Positions 50,908 to 58,433 of a stretch of 64,000 bases of DNA are shown here, piece after piece. This DNA is from an uncultured Bacillota bacterium (GTDB lineage: Bacteria; Bacillota; Dehalobacteriia; UBA7702), in assembly GCA_934702375.1 (NCBI GenBank), contig CAKUYE010000002.1, forward strand, positions 144,784 to 208,783, given 5' to 3'. Numbering within the stretch: the stretch's first letter is position 1; each line of letters begins with the position of its first letter. Made by a program: the position numbers and the translations under genes. The notes beneath the pieces are model-generated. The model saw only the letters and a list, made by a program, of their open reading frames with translations. It ran no database searches and had not been told where the DNA came from.

Positions 50908-50949
50908 AATAATTATGTGATACAATATAACTTGAGGTATAGTGTGCTT

Positions 50950-52005
50950 ATGAAAAGATTAGATGCTCTTAGAGAAGCAATTGCAGAACATGAATTGGAT
51001 GCTGTGTATTTGCAGCAGCGGGAAAATGTTCTTTATCTGACCGGCTTTACCGGTACTACCGGTAGTCTTTTCGTTACTGCGGACAAGGCCTTTGTGCTGG
51101 TAGATTCTCGCTATGAAGAACAGGCAAAGGCACAATGCAGTGGTTTTGATGTGGTTCTTGTAAATCGTCCTTATGAAATTTCCAAGGTTCTCGGAGAGGA
51201 AAAACGCATCGGTTTTGAAGAAGATGTCTTGACCTATGAAATTTATCATCTTCTGAAAGGGGAGTGCGGCGATGATTGCACTTTGATCCCCGCCGGAGAT
51301 ATCCTGAAAACCCTGCGCATGATCAAAGACGAAGACGAACTGGAAAAGCTGAAAACCGCAGTGAAAATAGCAGACGATGCCTTTCATCATATTCTGCCCT
51401 TTCTTAAAGAGGGAGTTTATGAGATCGATATCGCTACGGAAATGGATTTTTTCATGCGGAAGCAGGGTGCAACCGGTCCTTCCTTTGATTTTATCATTGC
51501 CGGCGGTGAGCGCTCGGCATTGCCCCACGGTGTTGCCGGCCGCAATAAGCTGAAAGCCCATGAGCCTGTGCTGATGGATTACGGCTGCATCTATGAGAAC
51601 TATTGCTCTGATATTACGCGCACGGTTTTTCTTGGAGATCCCGGTGACGAAGCTAAAATGCTTTATCAGATTGTAAAAGAGGGACAGAAACGCGGTTATG
51701 CCAATAGTCTCATCGGAAAACCCATTCGCTTTGCCGAAGAAGCTGTGCGGAGCTGTTTTGCGGAGCATAAACTGGATCAGTATTTCGGTCACAGTCTTGG
51801 CCATGGTGTTGGTTTGGAAATCCACGAAGCACCCACGGTCAATCGTCGTACCGATGCTCGTTTTAAAAATGGCATGGTTTATACCATTGAACCGGGGATT
51901 TATATTCCCGGAGCCTGCGGTGTACGAATCGAAGATATGGTTCTTATGACCTATCAGGGGCCTGTGCAGCTCACCGGTGCACCAAAGGAAATGATTATAT
52001 TGTGA
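50950..52005 (+). CDS. pepQ: Xaa-Pro aminopeptidase/dipeptidase (M24)
   Basis: A 351-residue M24 creatinase-fold peptidase. The N-terminal domain begins RLDALREAIAEHELDAVYL. The metal site includes LMDYGCIYENYCSDITRT (two Asp), GHSLGHGVGLEIHEAP (His) and YTIEPGIYIPG and VRIEDM (two Glu). It cleaves Xaa-Pro peptides in the cytoplasm. Start: ATG 50950 with GAGGTA upstream; the open frame's first GTG (50917) overlaps a TACAAT -10-like box (50922-50927) and is rejected. It precedes efp, a common pairing. Confidence 0.94.
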   Translation: MKRLDALREAIAEHELDAVYLQQRENVLYLTGFTGTTGSLFVTADKAFVLVDSRYEEQAKAQCSGFDVVLVNRPYEISKVLGEEKRIGFEEDVLTYEIYHLLKGECGDDCTLIPAGDILKTLRMIKDEDELEKLKTAVKIADDAFHHILPFLKEGVYEIDIATEMDFFMRKQGATGPSFDFIIAGGERSALPHGVAGRNKLKAHEPVLMDYGCIYENYCSDITRTVFLGDPGDEAKMLYQIVKEGQKRGYANSLIGKPIRFAEEAVRSCFAEHKLDQYFGHSLGHGVGLEIHEAPTVNRRTDARFKNGMVYTIEPGIYIPGACGVRIEDMVLMTYQGPVQLTGAPKEMIIL

Positions 52006-52057
52006 TCATTATTTATTGATAACATATTTTTTACTTTTAACAGGAGGGTAAGAAACA

Positions 52058-52621
52058 ATGATTTCTTCCAATGATTTTAGACCCGGTGTAACAATTGAAA
52101 TTGACGGCGATGCTTATCAGGTACTGGAATTCCAGCATGTAAAACCCGGTAAAGGCGCTGCATTTGTTCGCACCAAAATGAAAAACATCCGCACCGGCTC
52201 CACAGTGGAACGCACCTTCGATGCCGGTGAAAAGGTTCCCAAAGCTCATCTCGACCGCCGCGATATGGAATATCTCTATAACGATGGAGAAGCTTATATC
52301 TTCATGGATCAGCAGAATTACGATCAGATCCCCATTACCGATGAACAGCTTGGCGATGGCAAAAAATTCCTTATCGAAAATATGGTATGCTCCGTGTTGT
52401 TCTACAAAGGAGCTATTATGGGTATTGACCTTCCCGGTCAGGTTACTCTTACCGTTACCGAAACCGAACCCGGCATCAAAGGGGATACGGCTTCCGGCGG
52501 CACCAAACCTGCCATTCTTGAAACCGGCGCAAAAGTTAATGTTCCTTTCTTCATTAACGAAGGCGACCGTTTAAGAATTAACACCAAAACCGGTGAATAT
52601 ATTGAAAGAGCAAAGGACTGA
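52058..52621 (+). CDS. efp: translation elongation factor P
   Basis: A 187-residue EF-P that relieves ribosome stalling at polyproline. Three beta-barrel domains: the domain I tip loop is VKPGKGAAF with the modifiable Lys, domain II contains MFYKGAIMGIDLPGQVTL-like sequence (VLFYKGAIMGIDLPGQ), and the C-terminal signature is INEGDRLRINTKTGEYIERAK. AGGAGG lies 11 nt before the ATG. Confidence 0.97.
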   Translation: MISSNDFRPGVTIEIDGDAYQVLEFQHVKPGKGAAFVRTKMKNIRTGSTVERTFDAGEKVPKAHLDRRDMEYLYNDGEAYIFMDQQNYDQIPITDEQLGDGKKFLIENMVCSVLFYKGAIMGIDLPGQVTLTVTETEPGIKGDTASGGTKPAILETGAKVNVPFFINEGDRLRINTKTGEYIERAKD

Positions 52622-52643
52622 GTTGATTCCGGAAAGGAGATTT

Positions 52644-53006
52644 ATGAGCACTTTAAACGAAAAATTATCCTATCTTGAAGGCTTTATCGAAGGTCTTGGT
52701 ATTACGGAAGACACCAAAGAAGGCAAAGCGATCCTGGCGATCGTAGATCTTCTGGAAGATATCGTGGAAGAAAGCGAAGAAATGCAGGACGATATCGAAG
52801 ATCTTGAAGTTCTTGGTGAAGAACTTGATGAAGACCTCGGTCAGATCGAAGAATTTGTATTCGGTGATCTTTGTGAAGGCGACTGCGATTGTGGCTGTGA
52901 CTGCGAAGATGACGATGATGATTACGACTTTGGCGAACTCGTATACGAAGATGATGATGAAGATGAGGAAGAAGATCATCATTGCAGCTGCGGTTGCGAA
53001 GAATAA
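52644..53006 (+). CDS. CD1247-domain acidic Cys-rich protein
   Basis: A 120-residue protein whose N-terminal half (LSYLEGFIEGLGITEDTKEGKAIL...IVDLLEDIVEE) matches the CD1247 N-terminal domain found in Clostridia. The C-terminal half is very acidic with a CDCGCDCEDDDDD stretch and a final HHCSCGCEE, likely to bind metal ions. Function unknown. AAAGGAG precedes ATG 52644; a longer in-frame start inside efp is rejected. A strong terminator follows. Confidence 0.85.
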   Translation: MSTLNEKLSYLEGFIEGLGITEDTKEGKAILAIVDLLEDIVEESEEMQDDIEDLEVLGEELDEDLGQIEEFVFGDLCEGDCDCGCDCEDDDDDYDFGELVYEDDDEDEEEDHHCSCGCEE

Positions 53007-53020
53007 AATAAGAGTAAAGA

Positions 53021-53060
53021 CAAAACTGCTTTGCAGAGAAATGCAAAGCAGTTTTTTTTG
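53021..53060 (+). terminator. terminator after the CD1247-domain gene
   Basis: 13-bp stem AAACTGCTTTGCA / TGCAAAGCAGTTT (53023-53035 and 53042-53054), 6-nt loop, then T run. Confidence 0.94.
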
Positions 53061-53079
53061 TAAAGAAAAGCAAAGCAAA

Positions 53080-53395
53080 GCCCTCGGATGAGGTGTCGCG
53101 AAGGAAAAACAAATCTCGAAACAAATAAAAACCCTGCGGCGAAAAACAAGGCATAAACCCTCCTGCAAACCCCACCCAAGCAGGCAAAACAATGCCTTCC
53201 CCTTTGAGGGGAAGGTGGGCACGAAGTGCTCGGCCTTTTCGGGCGAATGCCTGCGGCATTAGCGCCGAAGGGCACTAGGTTATCCTTGAAAATGCCTGCG
53301 GCATTTCCTAAGGTTAACCGTCGGATGAGGTGTCGCGAAAGAAAAAACAAAACTCCAAACAAAAACAAACCTGCGGCGAAAACCCCAGGCATCCC
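53080..53395. repeat. palindromic intergenic repeat, copy A (partial tail plus full unit)
   Basis: 53080-53152 is a partial unit (CGGATGAGGTGTCGCGA onward). 53171-53395 is a full unit running from CCCACCCAAGCAGGCAAAAC through CTTCCCCTTTGAGGGGAAG and GGCACGAAGTGC to GGATGAGGTGTCGCGA and CTGCGGCGAAAA. It recurs at 56392, 58961, 62432 and 63757. Open frames through it are not credible genes. This gap (53061-53584) holds only repeats and a terminator. Confidence 0.9.
53234..53320. mobile_element. 87-bp module nested in repeat copy A, bounded by TCGG
   Basis: Present in copies A, B, C (first unit) and D but absent from the second unit of C (59243) and from E (63813), where GTGCTCGG runs directly into ATGAGGTG. 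In A the module is flanked by TCGG at 53230-53233 and 53321-53324, suggesting a 4-bp target duplication. It contains a 42-bp imperfect palindrome (CCTTGAAAATGCC / GGCATTTCCTAAGG). Confidence 0.55.
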
Positions 53396-53407
53396 CAAAA
53401 AAAAGAA

Positions 53408-53500
53408 GCGTTGCCAAAAGCAACGCCACCACAATGCCGACCAAAGGGAGGTATTTCATGCTGCCGAAGGCAGTATTTCACGCCCTGAAGGGGCATTTCA
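53408..53500. repeat. GCGTTGC hairpin and two-unit ATTTCA mini-hairpin array (copy A)
   Basis: GCGTTGCCAAAAGCAACGC (53408-53426) is preceded by an A tract, so it resembles a minus-strand terminator. Then come mini-hairpins CTGCC-GAA-GGCAG (53461-53473) and GCCCT-GAA-GGGGC (53482-53494), separated by TATTTCAC and followed by ATTTCAT. Confidence 0.8.
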
Positions 53501-53545
53501 TTCAAAACAAAGCAGCGGCTAAAAACCCATAGCCGCTGCTTTCTA
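53500..53545 (-). terminator. terminator of the lysine-type ABC transporter operon
   Basis: GCAGCGGCTA / TAGCCGCTGC (10-bp stem, 53511-53540). On the minus strand it is followed by TTTGTTTTG. Confidence 0.85.
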
Positions 53546-53584
53546 CTATCTAACTTTACCGAACCAACAAACACCGCACAGGCT

Positions 53585-54325
53585 TCACCGATTCGTAAAC
53601 CGAGTAAGAAACTCCCTCGTTTCTTCCTTTTCCGGATGATTCATAATCTGATCCGGCGTGCCTTGTTCGCAGATCACGCCGTCCTTCATGAATACAATTT
53701 CCGAGGAAACGTCTCTGGCAAAAGCCATTTCGTGGGTAACAATAAGCATCGTCAACCCTTCCTTGGCCAGAGTGGACATAACATCAAGAACATCGCCTAC
53801 CATCTGGGGGTCCAGAGCCGAAGTCGGCTCGTCAAAAAGCAAAATCTCCGGTTCCATTGCCAACGCTCTGGCAATGGCCACGCGCTGCTTTTGCCCGCCG
53901 GAAAGCTGTTTCGGCTTTGCATTGATATAAGGTGCCATACCGACTTTTTCCAGAAAATATATGGCCTTGTCGGTGGCTTCCTTTTCATTGCGATGCAGCA
54001 CCTTTCTTTGGCCCACAACGCAGTTTTTCAGCACCGTCATGTTGTTAAAAAGGTTAAAGCTTTGAAACACCATGCCTACCTTGGCACGATAGCCGGTAAC
54101 GGAAAACCCTTTTGCGGTAATATCTTCGCCATGATAAAGAATCTCCCCGGAGGTAGGTGTTTCCAGCAGATTAATGCAACGGAGCAGGGTAGATTTCCCC
54201 GAGCCGGAAGAACCGATAATACTGATAACATCGCCGTGAGAAACGGAAAAATCGATATCCTTTAAAACCTCGTTTTTGCCAAAGTTTTTGCGCAGATGAT
54301 TGATATTAAGGATAGGTTCGCTCAT
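53585..54325 (-). CDS. amino-acid ABC transporter ATP-binding protein (lysine-riboswitch operon)
   Basis: A 246-residue GlnQ/HisP-type ATPase. Walker A IGSSGSGKSTLLRC, Q-loop VFQSFNLF, signature LSGGQKQRVAIARAL, Walker B ILLFDEPTSALD and H-loop THEMAFA are all present. It powers uptake through the permease encoded 3 nt upstream. As third gene of an operon preceded by a lysine riboswitch, it most likely serves lysine import; specificity is inferred from that control. Confidence 0.95.
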   Translation of the reverse strand: MSEPILNINHLRKNFGKNEVLKDIDFSVSHGDVISIIGSSGSGKSTLLRCINLLETPTSGEILYHGEDITAKGFSVTGYRAKVGMVFQSFNLFNNMTVLKNCVVGQRKVLHRNEKEATDKAIYFLEKVGMAPYINAKPKQLSGGQKQRVAIARALAMEPEILLFDEPTSALDPQMVGDVLDVMSTLAKEGLTMLIVTHEMAFARDVSSEIVFMKDGVICEQGTPDQIMNHPEKEETREFLTRFTNR

Positions 54326-54328
54326 TGG

Positions 54329-55117
54329 TCACACCTCCCTTTTTGTCGGAACTTTGAATTGTGTCATACCCGAGGTATGGGCCAAAGTGTCCTTGGTTGC
54401 AAGGTCAAAGCTGTCGTCACCGTCCAGCTTGCTTTCCAAACGACGCAGCAGGAAGGATGCCGCAAGGGTCATCGTCAGGTAAATTGCCATAACGATACTG
54501 GCCGATTCAAAATACAAATACAGCGCACCCACAACACTCTTATGTACAAAGAACAAGTCGGTGATGCTGATAACAGACAGCACCGAAGTATCTTTGATGT
54601 TGATAATAAAGTTGTTGCCGATCTGAGGGATAATGTTCCGAAAAGCCTGGGGCAAAATCACATGGAGCATGGTCTGCACATGGGTCATGCCGATGGCTTT
54701 GGCACCTTCGGTCTGGCCGTTGTCGATGGAAAGAATACCGCCGCGCACCGTTTCTGCCATGTAAGCGCCGGTGTTAATCGAAACAATAAAGAACGCCGCG
54801 ACCCACATGGACATGGCGATCCCAAAGGCCATTCTGGCACCGTAATAGATAAATACCGATTGTACGATCATCGGCGTGCCGCGGAATACTTCTACATAAA
54901 CCTTGAGGATGGCACGGACGATTTTTAATAAAATACGTTTGGGCAGGGGGTCATTCTTGGAAGTAGGGATCGTTTGCACGATCCCTACCAAAAAGCCAAT
55001 CAAGCAGCCGATCACTGTCCCCACAAAGGAGATTAGCAGTGTACGGCCGGCACCCTGAATATAAGAGCTGCCGTAAGTGTTCCAACACGTTGCGACGCCA
55101 TTTAAAAATTCAGACAT
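54329..55117 (-). CDS. amino-acid ABC transporter permease (lysine-riboswitch operon)
   Basis: A 262-residue HisM/GlnP-type permease with about five membrane helices. The family signature is GLTLLISFVGTVIG-like near the start (RTLLISFVGTVIGCLIGF), with FRGTPMIVQSVFIYYG and the EAA loop EGAKAIGMTHVQTMLHVILPQAFRNIIP that contacts the ATPase. A polar C-terminal tail of about 30 residues follows the last helix. It is encoded between the binding protein and ATPase genes. Confidence 0.95.
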   Translation of the reverse strand: MSEFLNGVATCWNTYGSSYIQGAGRTLLISFVGTVIGCLIGFLVGIVQTIPTSKNDPLPKRILLKIVRAILKVYVEVFRGTPMIVQSVFIYYGARMAFGIAMSMWVAAFFIVSINTGAYMAETVRGGILSIDNGQTEGAKAIGMTHVQTMLHVILPQAFRNIIPQIGNNFIINIKDTSVLSVISITDLFFVHKSVVGALYLYFESASIVMAIYLTMTLAASFLLRRLESKLDGDDSFDLATKDTLAHTSGMTQFKVPTKREV

Positions 55118-55139
55118 AATCTTTCTTTATCTCCCGTAA

Positions 55140-55976
55140 TTATTCGCTCAGAGGCTGAACGGAGATAGCTTCTTTCATCATTTCTTCGTAGTCGTCCACG
55201 GTCATCGTGGCAAGCACTTCGTTAATTTTGTCAAGAAGCTCAGTGTTTCCTTTTTTCACGGAGATACCGATGTTGATTTCTTCATCGGAAACTTCAAAGT
55301 TGTTGTCAGTATCGGTAAAGTCGAGAAGCACGAAATCTTTGTATACCGAGGTTGCAGCCATTGCGGTGGGCATATCCGTTACAACGAGGTCAACCGCACC
55401 GGAGTCCAGAGAGACCAGCATAGCAGGGGCAGTTTCCTGGGCGGCTAAAATGTTGGCATCTTTGATCTGGGGGAGGCAAACGTCATACCAAATGGTACCC
55501 AGCTGGGAGGTGCAGGTAGCACCGGCAAGGTCATCAACGCCTTTGGCATTGGCATATTTGCTGTCTGCTTTTACCAGAGTAACGATGGAAGCATAGTAGT
55601 AAGGTTCGGAGAAATCCACAACCTTCAAACGTTCCGAGGTGATGGACTGGCCGGCGATAACGGCATCAATGTCACCCGACTGTAAGCTGGGGATCAGGGA
55701 ATCCCAGTCCAGTTTTACAATCTCAAGGTCTTTGCCCAAAGCATCGGCAACTTTCTGTGCCATCATAACGTCATAGCCGTAAGCGTAATCTTTGCTGTCG
55801 GCAATGGGTACTGCGCCGTTTTCATCGGTTTCCTGGGTCCAGTTGTAAGGAGCATAGCCGCACTCCATACCAACACGGAGAGTATTGCCGGAAGCGTTGT
55901 CATCGCTGCCGGAACCGCAGGCACTCAGGGAAAACAGCATCAGAGCTGCTAAAAGGATTGCTGTGATCTTTTTCAT
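55140..55976 (-). CDS. amino-acid ABC transporter substrate-binding lipoprotein (lysine-riboswitch operon)
   Basis: A 278-residue family 3 solute-binding protein. The signal peptide ends in lipobox LSAC with Cys 20. RVGMECGYAPYNW, DVMMAQKVADALGKDLEIV, AVIAGQSITSERLKVVDFSEPYY and the VKKGNTELLDKINEVLATM tail are typical of polar amino-acid binders. AAAGGA sits 7 nt before ATG 55976; the longer frame is rejected. First gene after the lysine riboswitch. Confidence 0.94.
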   Translation of the reverse strand: MKKITAILLAALMLFSLSACGSGSDDNASGNTLRVGMECGYAPYNWTQETDENGAVPIADSKDYAYGYDVMMAQKVADALGKDLEIVKLDWDSLIPSLQSGDIDAVIAGQSITSERLKVVDFSEPYYYASIVTLVKADSKYANAKGVDDLAGATCTSQLGTIWYDVCLPQIKDANILAAQETAPAMLVSLDSGAVDLVVTDMPTAMAATSVYKDFVLLDFTDTDNNFEVSDEEINIGISVKKGNTELLDKINEVLATMTVDDYEEMMKEAISVQPLSE

Positions 55977-56003
55977 AAAAAAGTCCTTTCCTGTTTTGAG
56001 CAT

Positions 56004-56034
56004 GAAAAAATGAGAAGTTAAAACTTCTCATTTG
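56004..56034 (-). terminator. riboswitch-associated intrinsic terminator
   Basis: Minus strand: stem TGAGAAGTT / AACTTCTCA (56030-56022 and 56019-56011), flanked by AA and followed by TTTTTTCATG. It lies between the lysine aptamer and the binding-protein gene, where a transcription-attenuating expression platform is expected. Confidence 0.88.
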
Positions 56035-56117
56035 ATGTAAGCGTCTGACGGCTATGGATGAAATCCCTTTTTTGTATTTTTAAAATCATCAATTAATCTA
56101 TTGATGAAAGGAAGGGT

Positions 56118-56290
56118 TCAGACCGTAAGGATAGCGCTTCACCAAAGTGACAGTGCATTGCATGTGCTGCAATACCCCAGCGGATGGCACCTCTGCTATA
56201 ACCATTCGCTTCGGCAATTTCCCTTTTCCCTTCGTCGGAGCAGGCCGCATAAAAGAAGGTACTTGTGAAAATCGCGCCTCTATCTTAACT
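56118..56290 (-). ncRNA. lysine riboswitch (L box)
   Basis: Read on the minus strand, the segment carries the L-box landmarks in order: AGATAGAGGCGCGA, AAGTA, GAAGGGAAA, TTGCCGAAGCGA, GCTGGGG, then CTGTCACTTTGGTGAAG and GCGCTATCC. P1 pairs GATAG/GCGC at the 5' side with GCGCTATC at the 3' side. A terminator follows at 56004-56034, so lysine binding is expected to switch off the downstream ABC transporter operon. Confidence 0.93.
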
Positions 56291-56316
56291 CAAAAACATA
56301 TAAAAATATTACTCAA

Positions 56317-56345
56317 ATGATACCACGTTATTACGAAACCGTCAA
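56317..56345 (-). promoter_or_regulatory. promoter of the riboswitch/ABC transporter operon
   Basis: Minus strand: TTGACG (56345-56340), 17-nt spacer, TATCAT (56322-56317). Confidence 0.72.
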
Positions 56346-56391
56346 GTACTTTTCAAGATAAAACAAAAAAAATGTCAAAATACCATACAAA

Positions 56392-56630
56392 AACCCACTC
56401 AAGCAGGCAAAACAATGCCTTCCAAAAAGCCTTCCCCTTTGAGGGGAAGGTGGGCACGAAGTGCTCGGCCTTTTCGGGCAAATGCCTTCGGCATTGGCTC
56501 CGAAGGGCACTGGGTTATCCTTGAAAATGCCTGCGGCATTTCCTAAGGTTAACCGTCGGATGAGGTGTCGCGAGAGTAAAAAATAGATTTCATAGTCGAA
56601 ACTTCCTGCGGCGAAAATCCCTGGTATCCT
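56392..56630. repeat. palindromic intergenic repeat, copy B
   Basis: Same unit as copy A, from ACCCACTCAAGCAGGCAAAAC to CTGCGGCGAAAA, including the nested TCGG-bounded module. A short internal duplication (GCCTTCC-AAAAA-GCCTTCC) distinguishes it. It lies between the ABC-transporter promoter and the left inverted repeat of the recombinase segment. Confidence 0.88.
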
Positions 56631-56666
56631 CAAAAACTAAAAAAAGCGTTGCCAAAAGCAACGCCG
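56631..56666 (-). terminator. terminator just outside the left inverted repeat
   Basis: GCGTTGCCAAAAGCAACGC (56646-56664). On the minus strand it is followed by TTTTTTTAGTTTTTG. It would stop the recombinase transcript and, after inversion of the segment, the outward promoter. A T run (CTTTTT) on the plus side makes it potentially bidirectional. Confidence 0.78.
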
Positions 56667-56668
56667 TC

Positions 56669-56695
56669 TTTTTCGCAGAGTTTCTACCTCTATGA
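56669..56695 (+). repeat. left 27-bp inverted repeat (IR-L) of the invertible segment
   Basis: Exact reverse complement of 58104-58130. The site contains CAGAG-TTTCTAC-CTCTA, i.e. short opposed arms around a 7-nt centre, as in tyrosine-recombinase core sites. It lies about 70 bp beyond the stop codon of the recombinase gene. Confidence 0.93.
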
Positions 56696-56764
56696 AATGC
56701 CTTATGGTTTCTCTGCTACAAAGTTTTCATTTTTATTTCCTTATAATATTTGACTGCGGAAATT

Positions 56765-57871
56765 CTATTTTCGGCATTTTGCCAGCTTGTTCATATGCTC
56801 CCTTTTCAACTCCATGGAGCTGTGTACATAGCGATCCAACGTGATCCGGGTATTGGCATGTCCCAAAATTTCACTGAGAGATTTAATATCGAATCCCACC
56901 TCCACACAACGGGTAGCAAAAGTATGGCGCAAGGTGTGAAAATGCACATTTTCCAGATTGCAAGCCTTTGCAATGGTATGAAACCGATATTGAAGAGCGC
57001 GCGGTTCCATATAACATTCACTGCCGGTGAGTACAAAAGCCTCCGACTTCCCGGGATTCATCTTACAGCACAGCGCATAAAGCTCATCGGAAAGAGGGAT
57101 CACACGAACACCTGCACGGCTTTTGGGCGCCGAGATCACGACCTTTGTTTTCCGTCCAAGAGACTGCTGAGGGTCCGGCAACCGCTGCATCGTAGCGGAA
57201 ACCATTAAAGTGCGTTCCTCCCGGGAGATATCCTGCCAGCGTAAAGTGGAAATCTCCCCAATGCGTAACCCCGTATAAAGAGCAAGATAGATCCCGAATT
57301 TGCAAAAATCCATATCCTGACAAAGGTACTGTTCCAAACGGCGCTGTTCTTCTCTGTTTAAAACACGCATTTCACGTTTTTGCGGCTTGGGGTAGGATAT
57401 CTCGATATGGGGGATATCTTCTCCCACAGTTTCTTCTATATATTTAAAAATAGAACGCAGCACGATCAGAATATCTTTTACCGTTTTTTCCGATAATCCA
57501 TTTTCCTTTAATAATTTACCGCGAAAGTCGGAAATCATTTCTTCGGAAAGAGAAGATAGCAGCACCCCTTTAAAATAGGTCTTGATGTGATTCTTCATGA
57601 TTGACTGATATTTTGCAAAAGTAGATTCCTTAATATCATATTGGATAGAAAGCAGCCATTTATCGCAATAGTAAGGGAAGTCATACCCCTGTGGCGCAAC
57701 GTCCATCCCCTGAATCGCTGCTTTTTTTTTTGTAACTTTTTCCTTTGCTTCTCGATATGTTTTCCCATAGCAAAAGCCATATTGAATTTTTCCTGTAATG
57801 TCCCGGGATTTAATATATCTTGCTTCCCATCTTCCGTCTTTTCGCTTAAAAATGTTTTCACCTTTTGCCAT
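56765..57871 (-). CDS. tyrosine recombinase/integrase (candidate DNA invertase)
   Basis: A 368-residue phage-integrase-type recombinase. An N-terminal AP2-like/arm-binding part (GENIFKRKDGRWEARYI), a SAM-like core-binding domain (about 65-150) and the catalytic domain with Arg 203 (TGLRIGE), His 312-x-x-Arg 315 (HTLRH), His 338 (LGHA) and Tyr 348 are all intact. It lies wholly between two perfect 27-bp inverted repeats, suggesting it inverts its own segment. AGGAGGTG is 8 nt before ATG 57871. No excisionase, relaxase, phage or tRNA attachment site is near. Confidence 0.93.
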   Translation of the reverse strand: MAKGENIFKRKDGRWEARYIKSRDITGKIQYGFCYGKTYREAKEKVTKKKAAIQGMDVAPQGYDFPYYCDKWLLSIQYDIKESTFAKYQSIMKNHIKTYFKGVLLSSLSEEMISDFRGKLLKENGLSEKTVKDILIVLRSIFKYIEETVGEDIPHIEISYPKPQKREMRVLNREEQRRLEQYLCQDMDFCKFGIYLALYTGLRIGEISTLRWQDISREERTLMVSATMQRLPDPQQSLGRKTKVVISAPKSRAGVRVIPLSDELYALCCKMNPGKSEAFVLTGSECYMEPRALQYRFHTIAKACNLENVHFHTLRHTFATRCVEVGFDIKSLSEILGHANTRITLDRYVHSSMELKREHMNKLAKCRK

Positions 57872-58069
57872 AGAGCAGCACCTCCTATTCTTAATAGAAT
57901 TATATAAAATACCATGGGACATTTTTGAGACTGCGGCGCTGACTGCGGAAAGAGTTTTTTTTAAATGAACTTAAAGCAGGATATTGAATAACAATACGTT
58001 TGAAAGCATGTCAAAATGCGACAAATTTGTTTTTTTTTTGTTAAATAAAAATAATATCATAAAATAGTA

Positions 58070-58098
58070 TTGAAATTATAACGAAAGTATGATATTAT
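58070..58098 (+). promoter_or_regulatory. outward promoter inside the invertible segment
   Basis: TTGAAA (58070-58075), 17-nt spacer, TATTAT (58093-58098), ending 5 nt before IR-R and pointing out of the segment toward sipW. Inversion of 56669-58130 would turn it toward the terminator at 56631-56666. The remaining gap DNA 57872-58069 holds the recombinase leader and an A/T-rich tract. Confidence 0.75.
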
Positions 58099-58103
58099 TC
58101 TGG

Positions 58104-58130
58104 TCATAGAGGTAGAAACTCTGCGAAAAA
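58104..58130 (-). repeat. right 27-bp inverted repeat (IR-R) of the invertible segment
   Basis: 27 bp, a perfect inverted copy of 56669-56695 (begins TCATAGAGG, ends CTCTGCGAAAAA). It bounds a 1408-bp spacer that contains only the recombinase gene and an outward promoter. Confidence 0.93.
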
Positions 58131-58204
58131 AATAAAACGTTAATGGAAAGATTGACGTTGCAAATAAAATTTGAAAAGTGGTTAAAATTTTACAAAAATA
58201 GGTC

Positions 58205-58233
58205 TTGATTTTTCCGATACGGTGGATTATAAT
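58205..58233 (+). promoter_or_regulatory. fixed promoter upstream of sipW
   Basis: TTGATT (58205-58210), 17-nt spacer, TATAAT (58228-58233). It lies outside the inverted repeats, so it does not change with inversion. Confidence 0.72.
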
Positions 58234-58291
58234 TTCATTAGTATTACAAATTCTGATTTTAAACGTGAATCAAGGGTTTTAAACTGTAAGA

Positions 58292-58336
58292 AATACGGCT
58301 TTTCTCTCTATCTATTATACCGTATTCGCATTTTTT
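58292..58336 (+). terminator. weak terminator-like hairpin in the sipW leader
   Basis: Stem AATACGG / CCGTATT (58292-58298 and 58320-58326) with a 21-nt loop, then CGCATTTTTT. A long loop and a 4-nt gap before the T run make it weak; it could be an attenuator. Confidence 0.35.
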
Positions 58337-58358
58337 AGGGAATGGTATTTGTTTCCGG

Positions 58359-58400
58359 CAGGGTTCTTTGTTTCACGTTCAGGGTTCTTTGTTTCACGTT
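58359..58400 (+). repeat. perfect 21-bp tandem duplication upstream of sipW
   Basis: 58359-58379 and 58380-58400 are identical, each starting CAGGGTTCTTTG and ending TTTCACGTT. They lie 34 nt before the sipW start. They may be a duplicated operator or a slippage product. Confidence 0.9.
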
Positions 58401-58433
58401 GTGTTACTGTGTGTGATAAGGAATATCGTTAAA

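Noticed and set aside
53226..53522. Several 60-150-codon frames within the palindromic repeats (also at 52979, 56331, 58853, 59049, 62295, 62488).
   Set aside because: They translate the repeat units in various frames, giving the same peptides wherever the repeat occurs. No RBS or protein family supports them.
56751..57951. Direct repeat TGACTGCGGAAA at 56751 and 57940 flanking the recombinase gene.
   Set aside because: Only 12 bp, in direct orientation and inside the inverted repeats; may be arm-type binding sites or chance. Not enough to define an element.
56765..58130. Recombinase considered as evidence of a prophage or integrative element.
   Set aside because: No phage, conjugation or excisionase genes and no tRNA target lie nearby. 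The flanking repeats are inverted, not direct, which fits inversion rather than integration.
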